Shown here piece after piece: positions 22,353 through 31,432 of a stretch of 64,000 nucleotides of DNA. The position numbers and the translations under genes were made by a program. The notes beneath the pieces are model-generated. The model made no database searches and was not told the origin of the DNA. It saw only the letters and a program-made list of their open reading frames with translations. Source of the stretch: Sphingomonas sp. IC-56 (GTDB taxonomy: Bacteria > Pseudomonadota > Alphaproteobacteria > Sphingomonadales > Sphingomonadaceae); NCBI RefSeq assembly GCF_021043375.1, contig NZ_JAJNDV010000010.1:62001-126000 (forward strand), given 5' to 3'. Within the stretch, counting starts at the first letter, position 1; each line of letters begins with the position of its first letter.

Positions 22353-24856
22353 GCAGCAGCCCGGGCGCTTCGGTCCAGCAGCTGGTCGACGATCATCTGG
22401 CCGATATCGTTCTGCCACAGCCATAGGCCGTTCGCCTTGCCGCTGAAGCTGGCTTCGCCGCCGAGTTTGCCGTCGGGGACATGACCCGAGGCGAGGCCGA
22501 TGCCGTAGACGCCGGGGACCGCCCTGCCCTGTGCGTCGATCACGCGGCATTGCTGATCGACAAGACGAGGGCGACTGCCGCTGTCGGCGGCGAGCGCGAT
22601 GCGGGCGCCGGCGGCGTCATATAGCGGGAGCGCGCGGGGGCGGTAGCCGAGCGCGCCGATCACCACATCGGCCTGCGCGAGTTCGGCGCGGATCACTGCC
22701 TCATCGTGCTGGCTGATCTGGCGGAGCGCCATGCGCGGATCGGGCGCGCGGCCGCCGATGCCGAGCATGCGCAGCACCAGCTCGCGCGCTTCGAGGCGGA
22801 AGCCGGCCAGGCGATAGACGAAGCCGCTCAGGGGGCAGATGTCCTGCGGGCCGAAGTCGGTGAAGCCATCGGCGTGTGCGGCCTCGACCGAGGGGTAGAA
22901 GGGGCGCAGCGGGCGGCGGTGGTACAGCGCGAGCGCGCCGGCACCGAGCGGCAGTGCGGGGCATGCCTTGAGGAGCAGGCAGGCGGCAGCGAGCGCGCTG
23001 GTCGAGCCGCCGACGACGGCGATGCGGGGGGCGCGGATGTCGGCGATACGGGCACGGAGTTGCTCGAGCCCGCCGATTCGCAGGAACGCGTCGCCGGGCA
23101 TCAGCCGGTCGCCGGCGAGGTCACCCAGCGACATGCCGGCAACCGGTTCGGCCCGGAGTTCGTCGGGCGACTGGTGGCCGCCGGTGGCGATCACCAGGCT
23201 GCGGGTGCGCATCACGCGTTCCTGCCCGGTGACCAGATTGCGGACGCGGGCCGACCAGGTGCCGTCCGGTGCCTGACGCGCGTCGAGCACTTCGCTGCGG
23301 GTGGCGATCACGCCGCCATTTTCCGCGACGAGGCTGGCGAGTTGCGCGCCTGTGGCTTCGAGCAAGGGCGTGGTGCGGGCGAGCGGCACGCCGAGCTTCC
23401 CGGCATACCCCGCCACTTCGCGGCCGGCATGATGCTCGGTGAGGCCGGCGATGCTTGCGTGCGCATTGCCCTTCACGGCGGTCAGGAAGGTCTCGGCAGT
23501 GCTGTCGGAGGTGATGGCATAGCTGCCCAGTTCGCCGCGCCCGAGCACGGCGTCGCGCTCCACCACAGCAAGGCCGCTGGCGGCGAGCGGAAGCAGCGCG
23601 CCCGACTTGCTGGCGGCGGTGAGCAGCGCGGTGCCGGCCGGGCCCCCGCCGACCACCAATGCGGCGTGGACGAAGCTGCCGCGGCGTTCGCGGCCAAGCC
23701 CGTGAAGGCCCGAGCGAACGCAGGCGTCGATCAGCGTCTCGCAGACGCGCTCGACATCGGCTTCGGTCATGCTGTCCGTGACCGGCAAGGAAAGCATGCG
23801 CGCGGCGACATCCTCGGTGACGGGCAGCGGCTCGGCCACCCCATGCGCACGGAACCAGGGCTGCTCGCCCAGATGCGGACTGAAATACTGGCCGGCGCCG
23901 ATGCCGGCTTCGTCGAGCATGCGCAGGATGGCGCGGCGATGGCCGGCAAAAGCGCGCGGCAGCAGCACCGACTGGAACTGGAGCGCGGGCTGGGTGCCGC
24001 GCAGGTGCTGGAACTCGAAGCCGTTCTCGGCGGCGAACGCGCCCAGCCGCTCACGGTAGACAGCGTCCAAGCGCATGCGGTGCGCAGCCACGCTGTCGAG
24101 TGCGTGCAGCCGTTCCGACGCGAGCAGGCCCAGCACTTCGGGCAGTTTGGCGTTGAGCCCGGGCCCTTCGGCCGAGCGCGCACCGGCAAAGCCGAAATTG
24201 GTCATGCGCCGCAGCTCGTCGATCAGAGCGGGATTGCCCGAGTGGATCAGCCCGCCCTCGGCCGTGGCAAAGACCTTGGTCGCGTGCATCGAATATACGA
24301 TGGCGAAAGGCGCATCGGTGCCGAACTGGCGTCCTGCGGCATCCCGCGCGCCCAGCGAGGCGGCGGCGTCGACCACCACGCCGACACCGCGGTCGGCATA
24401 GGTGCGGTAGCGATCAAGCTCGATGCCGGCGCCGAAGGTGGCATAGGGTACGACCACGGCGATGCGGTCGCCATAGCGGTCGAACGCTCTCGCCTCCGCC
24501 TGCGCACAGGCCGCCCAGTCCTGTGGGTCGATGTCGCACAGCAGCGGGGTAAGCCCGGCCCAGAGCGCGGCATGGGCCGTGGCGGCGAAGGTGAAGGCAG
24601 GGATCAGCGCAAAGGCGCCGGTGCCGGCGCGCGGACCGGCGGCTTGGCGAATAGCGATCATCAGCCCGAGCGTGGCGTTGGCGACGGCGAGGCAGTCGCC
24701 CTTGTCCCCGAACAGCTGGGCAGTCGCGTCAGCTTCGAAACCGCGCACCACCGGGCCGCCATTGGAATAGATGCCGCGATGCTCGATCGCACGCAGCTGC
24801 GCGGCCATGCCGCTCAACCGTGGCGGTTGCGGCGCGATCAACGGCAGCCGGTTCAT
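22349..24856 (-). CDS. DegT/DnrJ/EryC1-type PLP aminotransferase fused to a FAD/NAD(P) oxidoreductase
   Basis: An 835-aa two-domain protein. Residues about 1-390 are a DegT/StrS-family fold-type I aminotransferase: GGPVVRGFEA, the PLP-contacting Asp163 (VVDAAAS) and Lys194 in YSMHATKVF, which forms the internal aldimine. Residues about 395-835 form a flavoprotein with GGGPAG (403-408) for FAD, an ATGG motif near 557-560, and a second Rossmann motif VVGGSTSA (614-621) for NAD(P)H, like N-hydroxylating or class B monooxygenases. GGGGGAG precedes ATG 24856. The usual families are separate proteins of about 370 and 440 aa. A keto-sugar amination plus oxidation by one polypeptide is inferred; the GT2 gene overlaps its stop. 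Confidence 0.85.
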   Translation of the reverse strand: MNRLPLIAPQPPRLSGMAAQLRAIEHRGIYSNGGPVVRGFEADATAQLFGDKGDCLAVANATLGLMIAIRQAAGPRAGTGAFALIPAFTFAATAHAALWAGLTPLLCDIDPQDWAACAQAEARAFDRYGDRIAVVVPYATFGAGIELDRYRTYADRGVGVVVDAAASLGARDAAGRQFGTDAPFAIVYSMHATKVFATAEGGLIHSGNPALIDELRRMTNFGFAGARSAEGPGLNAKLPEVLGLLASERLHALDSVAAHRMRLDAVYRERLGAFAAENGFEFQHLRGTQPALQFQSVLLPRAFAGHRRAILRMLDEAGIGAGQYFSPHLGEQPWFRAHGVAEPLPVTEDVAARMLSLPVTDSMTEADVERVCETLIDACVRSGLHGLGRERRGSFVHAALVVGGGPAGTALLTAASKSGALLPLAASGLAVVERDAVLGRGELGSYAITSDSTAETFLTAVKGNAHASIAGLTEHHAGREVAGYAGKLGVPLARTTPLLEATGAQLASLVAENGGVIATRSEVLDARQAPDGTWSARVRNLVTGQERVMRTRSLVIATGGHQSPDELRAEPVAGMSLGDLAGDRLMPGDAFLRIGGLEQLRARIADIRAPRIAVVGGSTSALAAACLLLKACPALPLGAGALALYHRRPLRPFYPSVEAAHADGFTDFGPQDICPLSGFVYRLAGFRLEARELVLRMLGIGGRAPDPRMALRQISQHDEAVIRAELAQADVVIGALGYRPRALPLYDAAGARIALAADSGSRPRLVDQQCRVIDAQGRAVPGVYGIGLASGHVPDGKLGGEASFSGKANGLWLWQNDIGQMIVDQLLDRSARAAA

Positions 24857-24937
24857 CAACGTCTCCCCCAACCAGACCCGCTGGTCCTGACAGGGCGAAG
24901 ACTTGCCCGAAGGCGCCTTAGATTTGGTAAATGCAGC

Positions 24938-24963
24938 AGCCGCAGGCCCGGAGACCTGCGGCT
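24938..24963 (-). terminator. Possible terminator hairpin after the signal-peptide protein gene
   Basis: AGCCGCAGG pairs with CCTGCGGCT (9 bp) about 10 nt beyond the stop of the gene on this strand. The following bases (GCTGCATTTACC) are only weakly T-rich, so termination is tentative. Confidence 0.4.
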
Positions 24964-24971
24964 GAAGCGGC

Positions 24972-25556
24972 TTACTTCTTGGTGGTCTTGGCGGGAGCTG
25001 TTGCCGCCACCGCCGCGTCGAATTCGGCCTGGGTCATGCTGACGAACAGGCCTTGTTCGTTGGAGCCGATGCCGGCGATCGGCACGCTGACGGCGCTGCC
25101 CTTGGCCGTGGCGAGCACGACCTGATCGCCATTCACTTGGCGAACGGTGGCAAGAACCGCGCCGGCGGTGCCGTGCACAGGGGCGCCGGCGACGATCTTG
25201 GAGCGGATCTCCTGCGCGGCGGCTGCGCCGGCCTGTGTCGCGGCGGCATCAAGCTCGGCCTTTGTCATGCCAAGCGTCGGGCCCTTGGGGCTGGTGCCGA
25301 AGCTGGTGAGCGGAATGGTGGCGCGGTTGGTGCCGGTGAACACCACGGCGTTGCCGCCGCTGATACCCTCGATCTTGCCCACTTCGACGCCCGAACCGTC
25401 ATACACGGTCGCGCCGGTGGTGGGAGCAGTCTGGGCCGCAGGTGCCGCTGCGGGAGCGGGCGCAGCCGCCGGTGCGGGCGCGGTCTGCGCATGGGCTGCG
25501 GCAGGCAGCAGGGCGGCGCCCAGCGCGGCAACCGCAATCGATGCGAACTTCGTCAT
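24972..25556 (-). CDS. Periplasmic protein with two related beta segments, unknown function
   Basis: The 194-aa product has a clear Sec signal (MTKFASIAVAALGAALLPAA, cleavage after AHA). A Pro/Ala-rich linker (about 25-45) follows. The rest contains two related modules, TVYDGSGVEVGKIEGISGGN and the later VLATVRQVNGDQVV, each followed by a segment of the form LGMTKAELDAAA or VSMTQAEFDAAV. This is an internal duplication reminiscent of PRC-barrel-like beta modules. The C-terminus is Lys/Thr-rich. It is monocistronic, with no assigned function. Confidence 0.8.
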   Translation of the reverse strand: MTKFASIAVAALGAALLPAAAHAQTAPAPAAAPAPAAAPAAQTAPTTGATVYDGSGVEVGKIEGISGGNAVVFTGTNRATIPLTSFGTSPKGPTLGMTKAELDAAATQAGAAAAQEIRSKIVAGAPVHGTAGAVLATVRQVNGDQVVLATAKGSAVSVPIAGIGSNEQGLFVSMTQAEFDAAVAATAPAKTTKK

Positions 25557-25701
25557 TCAGTATCTCCTGACTATTCGAGTCACCTATGTAAGCACCAAAT
25601 CCACGTTTTGTTCACTCGCAGGACGATCCGAGCCATTGCCGGGACGGATCGCATCCCAACAAATGCTGCGCCCGGAGCCTGCATCAGCGCGTTGTGCAGC
25701 G

Positions 25702-26250
25702 ATGCAGACCCCCGCCACGCTTGTGGAAAGCTTCGCCATTCACCCGGCGCGTACAGAGCAGTTCGATCGCTGGGTGGAGGCGTACCTGAAAGCGCTGGAG
25801 CAGGCGGAGGGACATGGCGGCACGCTTCGGCTCGAGCAGGCTTCGGCGATCCATCACTTCATATCCAGCTTTCAGAGCCAGACAGATCTCGACGCGTGGC
25901 GACGCTCCGAAACGTACCGGAAGCTGTGCGAGGAACGCAGGCCCTGTTCGGCCGCGCTTGTGCAACATGGGACCGGAAGGGCGCTGTGCTTCACGGTGCC
26001 CAGCGAAGCCACCGCGCGCAAATGGAAGCGGTTCCTGATCGTCTGGGCTTCGGTGCTACCTGTCCTGCTGGTGCTGAATACCAGCGTGCGCACGATGCTG
26101 CCCGGGCTGCCGCCGATCGTGCAGCTGTGCATCACCTCCCCCATCCTCACCGCGCTGCTGACCTGGGTCATCCTGCCCCGCGTCCAGCGCTGGTCGAGCT
26201 ACTGGATGTTGCAGGGGAGCGACGGCAAATTGCAGCGCGATCCGGACTAG
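25702..26250 (+). CDS. ABM-domain-like protein with C-terminal membrane segments
   Basis: The 182-aa product has an N-terminal antibiotic-biosynthesis-monooxygenase-like ferredoxin fold (about 1-95), with the ESFAIHPARTEQFDRWVEAY opening and the FQSQTDLDAWRRSETYRKL helix. Two hydrophobic helices follow (about 110-132 and 140-162), ending in a short basic tail. Such membrane-anchored ABM proteins are widespread and uncharacterised. ATG 25702 fits the family start; an upstream ATG at 25663 is in frame. Neither has a good Shine-Dalgarno. Confidence 0.72.
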   Translation: MQTPATLVESFAIHPARTEQFDRWVEAYLKALEQAEGHGGTLRLEQASAIHHFISSFQSQTDLDAWRRSETYRKLCEERRPCSAALVQHGTGRALCFTVPSEATARKWKRFLIVWASVLPVLLVLNTSVRTMLPGLPPIVQLCITSPILTALLTWVILPRVQRWSSYWMLQGSDGKLQRDPD

Positions 26251-26449
26251 GAAATCCTGGCTTACCGACAAACATGTAAATAAAGCGCGTCCGAGCGGGC
26301 GATGTTCATCTGCCGGAAAGCCTCACAGTGGAACTTAGCAGCCGGATCGCTGTTCCCACGCGCGAGGTAGATGGCTAAGGGCCGCGTCCGACAAAAACCC
26401 CTGGCCGACCTTTCATTTCGAAGGGCGGCTTGCGGAACAAGGAGAGTAC

Positions 26450-26860
26450 ATGCTGTTTTCGCTTGTAGCAGTGGCCCTGGCAGTGGCGCCGCAGCAGTCG
26501 GCAGAGTCGGTCTTGGGCCGGTGGAAGGCAGAGACACGCGGCGGGATCATCGAGATCCAGCGCTGTGGCCCGTCGATCTGTGGCCGGCTGGTCAGTTCGG
26601 ACGCACTGCGCACCAATCCCAACCTGAAGGACGCGAACAACAAGGACGCGAACCTGCGCAACCGCAACCTTCGCGGCCTGCAGATCCTGAGCGGCTTTAC
26701 CCAGAGCGGCAACGCCTGGACCGGCGGCAAGATCTACAATGCCGAGGACGGCAAGACCTACACCGCCGACGTGACGCCGGCAGGTCCCAACGCGCTGAAG
26801 CTGCGCGGCTGCGTGTTCAAGCCGTTCTGCAAGACCCAGACGTGGACGCGGGTGCGCTGA
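26450..26860 (+). CDS. DUF2147-family exported protein
   Basis: AAGGAGAG directly precedes ATG 26450. The 136-aa product has a short signal peptide (MLFSLVAVALAVAPQQ) and then VLGRWKAETRGGIIEIQRCG, the opening of the DUF2147 beta fold, and ends with KLRGCVFKPFCKTQTWTRV as in that family. Four cysteines (two near CGPSICG, two near the C-terminus) could form disulfides in the periplasm. The function of the family is not established. The 199 nt upstream hold no gene; GGAAC-N16-TGTT at 26330-26354 weakly resembles an EcfG promoter. Confidence 0.82.
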   Translation: MLFSLVAVALAVAPQQSAESVLGRWKAETRGGIIEIQRCGPSICGRLVSSDALRTNPNLKDANNKDANLRNRNLRGLQILSGFTQSGNAWTGGKIYNAEDGKTYTADVTPAGPNALKLRGCVFKPFCKTQTWTRVR

Positions 26861-26907
26861 GCGCACGCACATAAACTTACAGTATCCAGAGTATAAAGGG
26901 GTTTCCC

Positions 26908-28209
26908 ATGTTCAATCGTACCACCCTGCTGGCGAGCGCGTCGGCAGCCGTCGCCCTGTTCGGTTCTGCCGGCGTCGCCCATGCCCAGGCATTCTACCTT
27001 CAGGAACAGTCCACCCGCGCCGCAGGCCGTGCTTTCTCCGGTGAAGCGGCAGATACCGGCGCAGCGTCACTTTGGTGGAACCCGGCGGCGATCGGCGGGG
27101 CGACCGAGGGTGACGCGGTGCTGTCGGCCACGCTGATCCTGCCCAAGGGCGACGTCCGCAACAACGGCACGGTGATCCGCCGCCCGGGCCAGGCGTTCGC
27201 GCCGATCGGCGGCGAGCAGGTGTCGAGCAACCCGATCAACAACGGCGTGCTGCCGGCTGGCGCGATCGCGGTGCCGCTCAATGAGCGCGTTGCAGTGGGT
27301 CTCGCTGTCACCTCGCCGTTCAGCTTCACCACCGATTATGCCAGCGATAGCTGGGCGCGCTACAGCGCCGACCGCACTAAGCTGCTGACTATCGACATCC
27401 AGCCGTCGATCGCAGTGGCGGTGACCGACTGGCTGCGCGTCGGCGGTGGCGCCAACATCGAATATACCGATGCGAGCCTGAGCAACGCGCTGCCCAACCT
27501 GTCGCCGGCGCTGGCCGACGGCCGTCAGGAACTGAAGGGCAATGGCTGGGACTTCGGCTGGACCGCCGGTTTCCAGATGCACAACGAAGTCGCCACGATT
27601 GGCTTCAGCTACAAGTCGGCGATCAAGCACACGCTGAACGGTGAGCTTGAGGTGAGCGGGCTGCTGGGGCCGCTCGCTGGGCAAAACCGCACGATCGAGG
27701 ACGCGGAAGCCAGCTTCTACACGCCGGCCCAGGCGATCGTCGCCGGCCGCTTCAATGTCAGCAACAAGCTCACGCTGAACGCCCAGGCGATCAATTACCA
27801 GTGGAGCAAGTTCGACGCGATCCGCCTGGGTGCGCCGATCAACCAGGCGATCCCCGAGAACTACAAGGACAGCTGGAGCCTGGCAGGCGGCTTCGACTAT
27901 GCCGTGTCGCCCAGCTTCACCTTCCGCGCCGGTGTACAGCACGCCACCACCCCGACCCGCGACGGCGAGCGCGACGCGCGCGTGCCGGATTCGGACCGCT
28001 GGAACTATGGCGTGGGCGCATCCTATCAGGTGAACGAGCGCTTCGGCCTGGACCTCAGCGCCAACTATGTCGACTTCGAGGACACCACGATCGACCGCGT
28101 GACCGCAGCTTATGCGGGAACGCCCGTACAGACGCCGATCGTCACCAACGGTACCCTCGAAAACGCCCGGGCCATTGTCCTGTCGGCGGGCGGACATATC
28201 CGCTTCTGA
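26908..28209 (+). CDS. FadL/OmpP1/TodX-family outer-membrane transporter
   Basis: The 433-aa product has a Sec signal (MFNRTTLLASASAAVALFGS, cleavage after AHA) followed by QAFYLQEQSTRAAGRAFSGE. This is the plug-domain N-terminus of FadL-like 14-strand porins, in which AADTGAASLWWNPAAI is the hallmark. It ends on an aromatic residue, HIRF, as expected for BAM-dependent insertion. It imports hydrophobic compounds such as long-chain fatty acids or hydrocarbons. It lies 47 nt after the DUF2147 gene on the same strand and is closed by a strong terminator. Confidence 0.92.
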   Translation: MFNRTTLLASASAAVALFGSAGVAHAQAFYLQEQSTRAAGRAFSGEAADTGAASLWWNPAAIGGATEGDAVLSATLILPKGDVRNNGTVIRRPGQAFAPIGGEQVSSNPINNGVLPAGAIAVPLNERVAVGLAVTSPFSFTTDYASDSWARYSADRTKLLTIDIQPSIAVAVTDWLRVGGGANIEYTDASLSNALPNLSPALADGRQELKGNGWDFGWTAGFQMHNEVATIGFSYKSAIKHTLNGELEVSGLLGPLAGQNRTIEDAEASFYTPAQAIVAGRFNVSNKLTLNAQAINYQWSKFDAIRLGAPINQAIPENYKDSWSLAGGFDYAVSPSFTFRAGVQHATTPTRDGERDARVPDSDRWNYGVGASYQVNERFGLDLSANYVDFEDTTIDRVTAAYAGTPVQTPIVTNGTLENARAIVLSAGGHIRF

Positions 28210-28232
28210 TCGACCGATTGGTGTGAAGTTTG

Positions 28233-28266
28233 GGGGCGGGACATGCGAATGTCCCGCCCCTTTTCT
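28233..28266 (+). terminator. Intrinsic terminator after the FadL-like gene
   Basis: GGGGCGGGACAT (28233-28244) and ATGTCCCGCCCC (28249-28260) form a perfect 12-bp stem with a GCGA loop, followed by TTTTCTTTT. Confidence 0.93.
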
Positions 28267-28281
28267 TTTGCGGTTCATCGG

Positions 28282-28383
28282 GTTCCCCGGCGGAGGCCGG
28301 GACCCAGTTGCTACGTCGTCAAGGCGGCGCTGACCCGCTCCGACACCTACACGGCAACTGGGCCCCGGCCTTCGCCGGGGAAC
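28282..28383. repeat. Dispersed repeat family 1, copy C (102 bp)
   Basis: GTTCCCCGGCGGAGGCCGGG on the left and CCCCGGCCTTCGCCGGGGAA on the right match the arms of the two copies near 14.1-14.4 kb; the unit length is the same. It lies in the convergent gap between the FadL-like gene and the phosphodiesterase-like gene. Confidence 0.85.
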
Positions 28384-28405
28384 AAGTTTGCTGAAAGCGT
28401 TCGGC

Positions 28406-29380
28406 TCAGAAGCGGAAGCGCTGCCCTTGTTCGGGGATCAGGAAGCGGACGCCGAGATCGTTGCCGGCGTTCAGCTCCGACAGGATCTGCGCCTGGGGCT
28501 GAATGTCGGTCAGCGCGTATTTGATGTGGGAGACGACGATCGGCATGCCCTTAAGGCTGCCTTTGCCGGCGACCGCTTCCAGCTTGCGCAGTTCGGTCAG
28601 CAAGTGCCGGGGCGTGAGGTGGCCGAACAGCTTGTCGTCGGGGCGATCATTGGCGAAGGATACTTCGATCACGATCGCTTTCAGACGCTTGGTTCGCACC
28701 CGCTCGGCGACCGCGGACCACACCCGCTGGAGATTGTCGGTCTTCTCCACCGCGTCGGGCCCGGTGTCGCCGAAACAGAGCAACGCGTCGGAGCCATGCT
28801 CGACCAGGAAGGCCGTCGATTCCATGCCGCCATGCGCCAGAGGAAACGGCGTGACGCTCATCGCAGTACCGGCGAGCGGCATGGGCGTGGCGGGCTTCAG
28901 GTCCTCGACATGGTATTTGCCCAGGCGCGGCTCGGCGCCGCGATCGGTGAAGTTGCTCCACGGGCCCGGGCGGAAATAGCTGCGCGCAATCTCTTCGTTG
29001 ACTGAGGGAAGCGCGTAGATCGGCTTGGCCGCGTCATCAGGCGAAGCGATGATGAGGCCAGAAAGATGGTCGAGATGCGGGTGGCTGATCAGATAGCCCT
29101 GGATGTCGTGCTTGAGGACATAGCCGACGCGGCTGAGCCCCTCACCCGCCGGCACCCGTACATCCTTGAAGGCCCCCTTGGCCTCAGCGACGCGGAGGCC
29201 CTGGACCAGCGTGCCGGCGTCACAGGTGACGCCGCGCGGATCCCCCTGGGGCTGGATCAGGTAGCTGCTGAGATTGCCGTCCTCGATCCCGCCGCGCGCG
29301 CCGAGGACGATCACGTCGAAACCAGAGGGCGCGGGCGCTGCGGCGGTGGTCAGCAATGCCGCCAGCGCGAGCGCGCGCAT
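28406..29380 (-). CDS. Class II cAMP phosphodiesterase-like MBL-fold hydrolase, exported
   Basis: The 324-aa protein starts with a signal-like segment MRALALAALLTTAAAPAPS. It carries VIVLGARGGIEDGNLSSYLI and then HPHLDHLSGLIIASP, with metal ligands His100, His102, Asp104 and His105. This matches the class II cyclic-nucleotide phosphodiesterase signature H-x-H-L-D-H. Later ligand regions PLAHGG, CFGDTG and VSHIKY are present, so it is probably an active binuclear metal enzyme. It starts 1 nt after the lepA stop on the same strand and is probably coupled to it. If exported, its substrate would be periplasmic. Confidence 0.85.
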   Translation of the reverse strand: MRALALAALLTTAAAPAPSGFDVIVLGARGGIEDGNLSSYLIQPQGDPRGVTCDAGTLVQGLRVAEAKGAFKDVRVPAGEGLSRVGYVLKHDIQGYLISHPHLDHLSGLIIASPDDAAKPIYALPSVNEEIARSYFRPGPWSNFTDRGAEPRLGKYHVEDLKPATPMPLAGTAMSVTPFPLAHGGMESTAFLVEHGSDALLCFGDTGPDAVEKTDNLQRVWSAVAERVRTKRLKAIVIEVSFANDRPDDKLFGHLTPRHLLTELRKLEAVAGKGSLKGMPIVVSHIKYALTDIQPQAQILSELNAGNDLGVRFLIPEQGQRFRF

Positions 29381-29381
29381 G

Positions 29382-31190
29382 TTATTCTTCGCCCATCCGA
29401 AGCGCGGCGATGAAGGCTTCCTGCGGGATCTGCACCGAGCCATATTCGCGCATCCGCTTCTTGCCTTCCTTCTGCTTTTCCAGAAGCTTGCGCTTGCGGC
29501 TGATGTCGCCACCATAGCATTTGGCGGTCACGTCCTTGCGCAGCGCGGCGATGGTCTCGCGCGCGATCACCTTGCCGCCGATCGCCGCCTGAATCGGGAT
29601 CTTGAACAGGTGGCGTGGGATCAGGTCCTTCAGCCGCTCGCACATGCCGCGCCCGCGGCTTTCGGCGGTGGAGGCGTGGACGATCATCGACAGTGCGTCG
29701 ACGGGCTCGTTGTTGACCAGGATGCTCATCTTAACCAGATCGCCTTCGCGGTGGCCGATCTGCTCATAGTCGAAGCTGGCATAGCCGCGGCTGATCGACT
29801 TCAGGCGATCGTAGAAGTCGAACACGACTTCGTTGAGCGGCAGTTCGTAGGTCAGCTGCGCACGGCCGCCGACATAGGTCAGGTCACGCTGAATGCCGCG
29901 GCGATCCTGGCAGAGCTTGAGGATGCTGCCCAGATATTCGTCGGGGACGTAGATCACCGCCTTGATCCACGGTTCCTCGATCATCTCGATCCGGTTGGGA
30001 TCGGGCATGTCAGCCGGATTGTGCAGCTCGATCTCGCGCGCTGCGGCTTCGCCGGCCGCCTTGGTCAGCTTGAGCTTGTAGACCACCGATGGGGCGGTGG
30101 TGATCAGGTCGAGGTCATATTCGCGGGTCAGCCGCTCCTGGATGATCTCCAGGTGGAGCAGCCCCAGGAAACCGCAGCGAAAACCGAAGCCGAGCGCCGC
30201 GGACGTTTCCATCTCGAACGAGAAAGACGCGTCGTTGAGGCGCAGCTTCGAAATCGATTCGCGCAGCTTCTCGAAGTCCGCGGCGTCGACGGGGAACAGG
30301 CCGCAGAACACCACCGGCTGGACTTCCTTGAAGCCCTCCAGCGCCTGCGCGGTCGGGCGCTTGGCGTCGGTCAGTGTGTCGCCGACGCGGGCCTGCGCCA
30401 CTTCCTTGATCTGCGCGGTGATGAAGCCGATTTCACCTGGGCCGAGGTCGGGCAGCTGCTCGATCTTGGGGCGGAACGCGCCGACACGATCGATCAGGTG
30501 GGTGGTGCCCGCGGCCATGAACTTGATCTGCTGGCCCTTCTTGATCGTCCCGTCGATCACGCGGACTAGGATCACGACGCCCAGATACGGATCGTACCAG
30601 CTGTCGACCAGCATCGCCTTCAACGGCGCGTCGGGATCGCCCTTGGGCGCGGGGATGCGCTCGACGATGGCGTCCAGAATCTCTTCGATGCCGATGCCCG
30701 ACTTGGCGCTGGCGAGCACCGCGTTGGACGCGTCGATGCCGATGATCTCCTCGATCTCGTTGCGCACCTTTTCGGGCTCGGCGGAGGGAAGATCGATCTT
30801 GTTGATGACCGGGATGATCTCGTGGTCGTGCTCGATCGACTGGTAGACATTGGCGAGCGTCTGAGCTTCGACGCCTTGCGCCGCGTCGACGACCAGCAGC
30901 GCGCCTTCGCACGCGGCCAGGCTGCGGCTGACCTCATAGGCGAAATCGACGTGACCCGGCGTGTCCATCAGGTTGAGGACATGGCCCTTCCATTCCAGGC
31001 GCACGGTCTGCGCCTTGATGGTGATGCCGCGTTCCTTTTCGATGTCCATGTTGTCGAGCACCTGGGCGCTCATCTCGCGCTCGGTGAGGCCGCCGGTGCG
31101 CTGGATCAGCCGGTCGGCGAGTGTCGACTTGCCGTGATCGATATGCGCGATGATCGAGAAATTGCGGATCTTGGAGAGTTCGGTGGCCAT
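29382..31190 (-). CDS. lepA: Elongation factor 4 (LepA), translational GTPase
   Basis: The 602-aa protein has all GTPase motifs: AHIDHGKST (G1) near 17-25, the DTPGHVDF G3 segment, and NKIDLPSA (G4). The LepA-specific C-terminal domain ends with [20 protein letters not shown]. It acts on the ribosome during initiation or elongation and associates with the membrane. Length matches the family (about 600 aa). The ATG at 31190 lies in the expected position, GGCCATG context. The phosphodiesterase-like gene follows immediately. Confidence 0.98.
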   Translation of the reverse strand: MATELSKIRNFSIIAHIDHGKSTLADRLIQRTGGLTEREMSAQVLDNMDIEKERGITIKAQTVRLEWKGHVLNLMDTPGHVDFAYEVSRSLAACEGALLVVDAAQGVEAQTLANVYQSIEHDHEIIPVINKIDLPSAEPEKVRNEIEEIIGIDASNAVLASAKSGIGIEEILDAIVERIPAPKGDPDAPLKAMLVDSWYDPYLGVVILVRVIDGTIKKGQQIKFMAAGTTHLIDRVGAFRPKIEQLPDLGPGEIGFITAQIKEVAQARVGDTLTDAKRPTAQALEGFKEVQPVVFCGLFPVDAADFEKLRESISKLRLNDASFSFEMETSAALGFGFRCGFLGLLHLEIIQERLTREYDLDLITTAPSVVYKLKLTKAAGEAAAREIELHNPADMPDPNRIEMIEEPWIKAVIYVPDEYLGSILKLCQDRRGIQRDLTYVGGRAQLTYELPLNEVVFDFYDRLKSISRGYASFDYEQIGHREGDLVKMSILVNNEPVDALSMIVHASTAESRGRGMCERLKDLIPRHLFKIPIQAAIGGKVIARETIAALRKDVTAKCYGGDISRKRKLLEKQKEGKKRMREYGSVQIPQEAFIAALRMGEE

Positions 31191-31346
31191 GATCGTCGCG
31201 CGTTAGCAGGGCGAAGCGTCCCTGCGAAGAGGTTGCCGAGCGGATACGCACAAACCCGGGCCGTCTATCTCCCGAGCAGCGAAGATGGCCCGACGGGGGT
31301 AACAAGGTTCCAGAGACGCTGCTTCCCCCCTCTAGCGGTTGTTCTC

Positions 31347-31385
31347 AGGGCCGGCTCCCTTTCCTCCCTATGCGGAGCCGGCCCT
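31347..31385. promoter_or_regulatory. Perfect 12-bp inverted repeat between lepA and the DUF72 gene
   Basis: AGGGCCGGCTCC (31347-31358) and GGAGCCGGCCCT (31374-31385) are exact inverted copies with a 15-nt loop. It sits 48 nt upstream of the DUF72 start in the divergent gap and may fold in the 5' leader. There is no T-tract. The rest of the gap (31191-31346) shows nothing else clear. Confidence 0.5.
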
Positions 31386-31432
31386 ACCCTCCCGTCCGGA
31401 ACCGCAAGGCGGCGCGAGGGATTGCATGGCCG

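Noticed and set aside
21015-25042. Two long + strand frames (489 and 778 codons) opposite the GT2 and fusion genes
   Set aside because: They are shadows of intact enzymes with catalytic motifs on the - strand.
26330-26354. EcfG-type promoter GGAAC-N16-TGTT before the DUF2147 gene
   Set aside because: One mismatch in a short motif and a long leader; not strong enough to list as a feature.
26262-26537. 91-codon - strand frame upstream of and across the DUF2147 start
   Set aside because: No RBS, no conserved pattern, and it overlaps the signal-peptide region of a supported gene.
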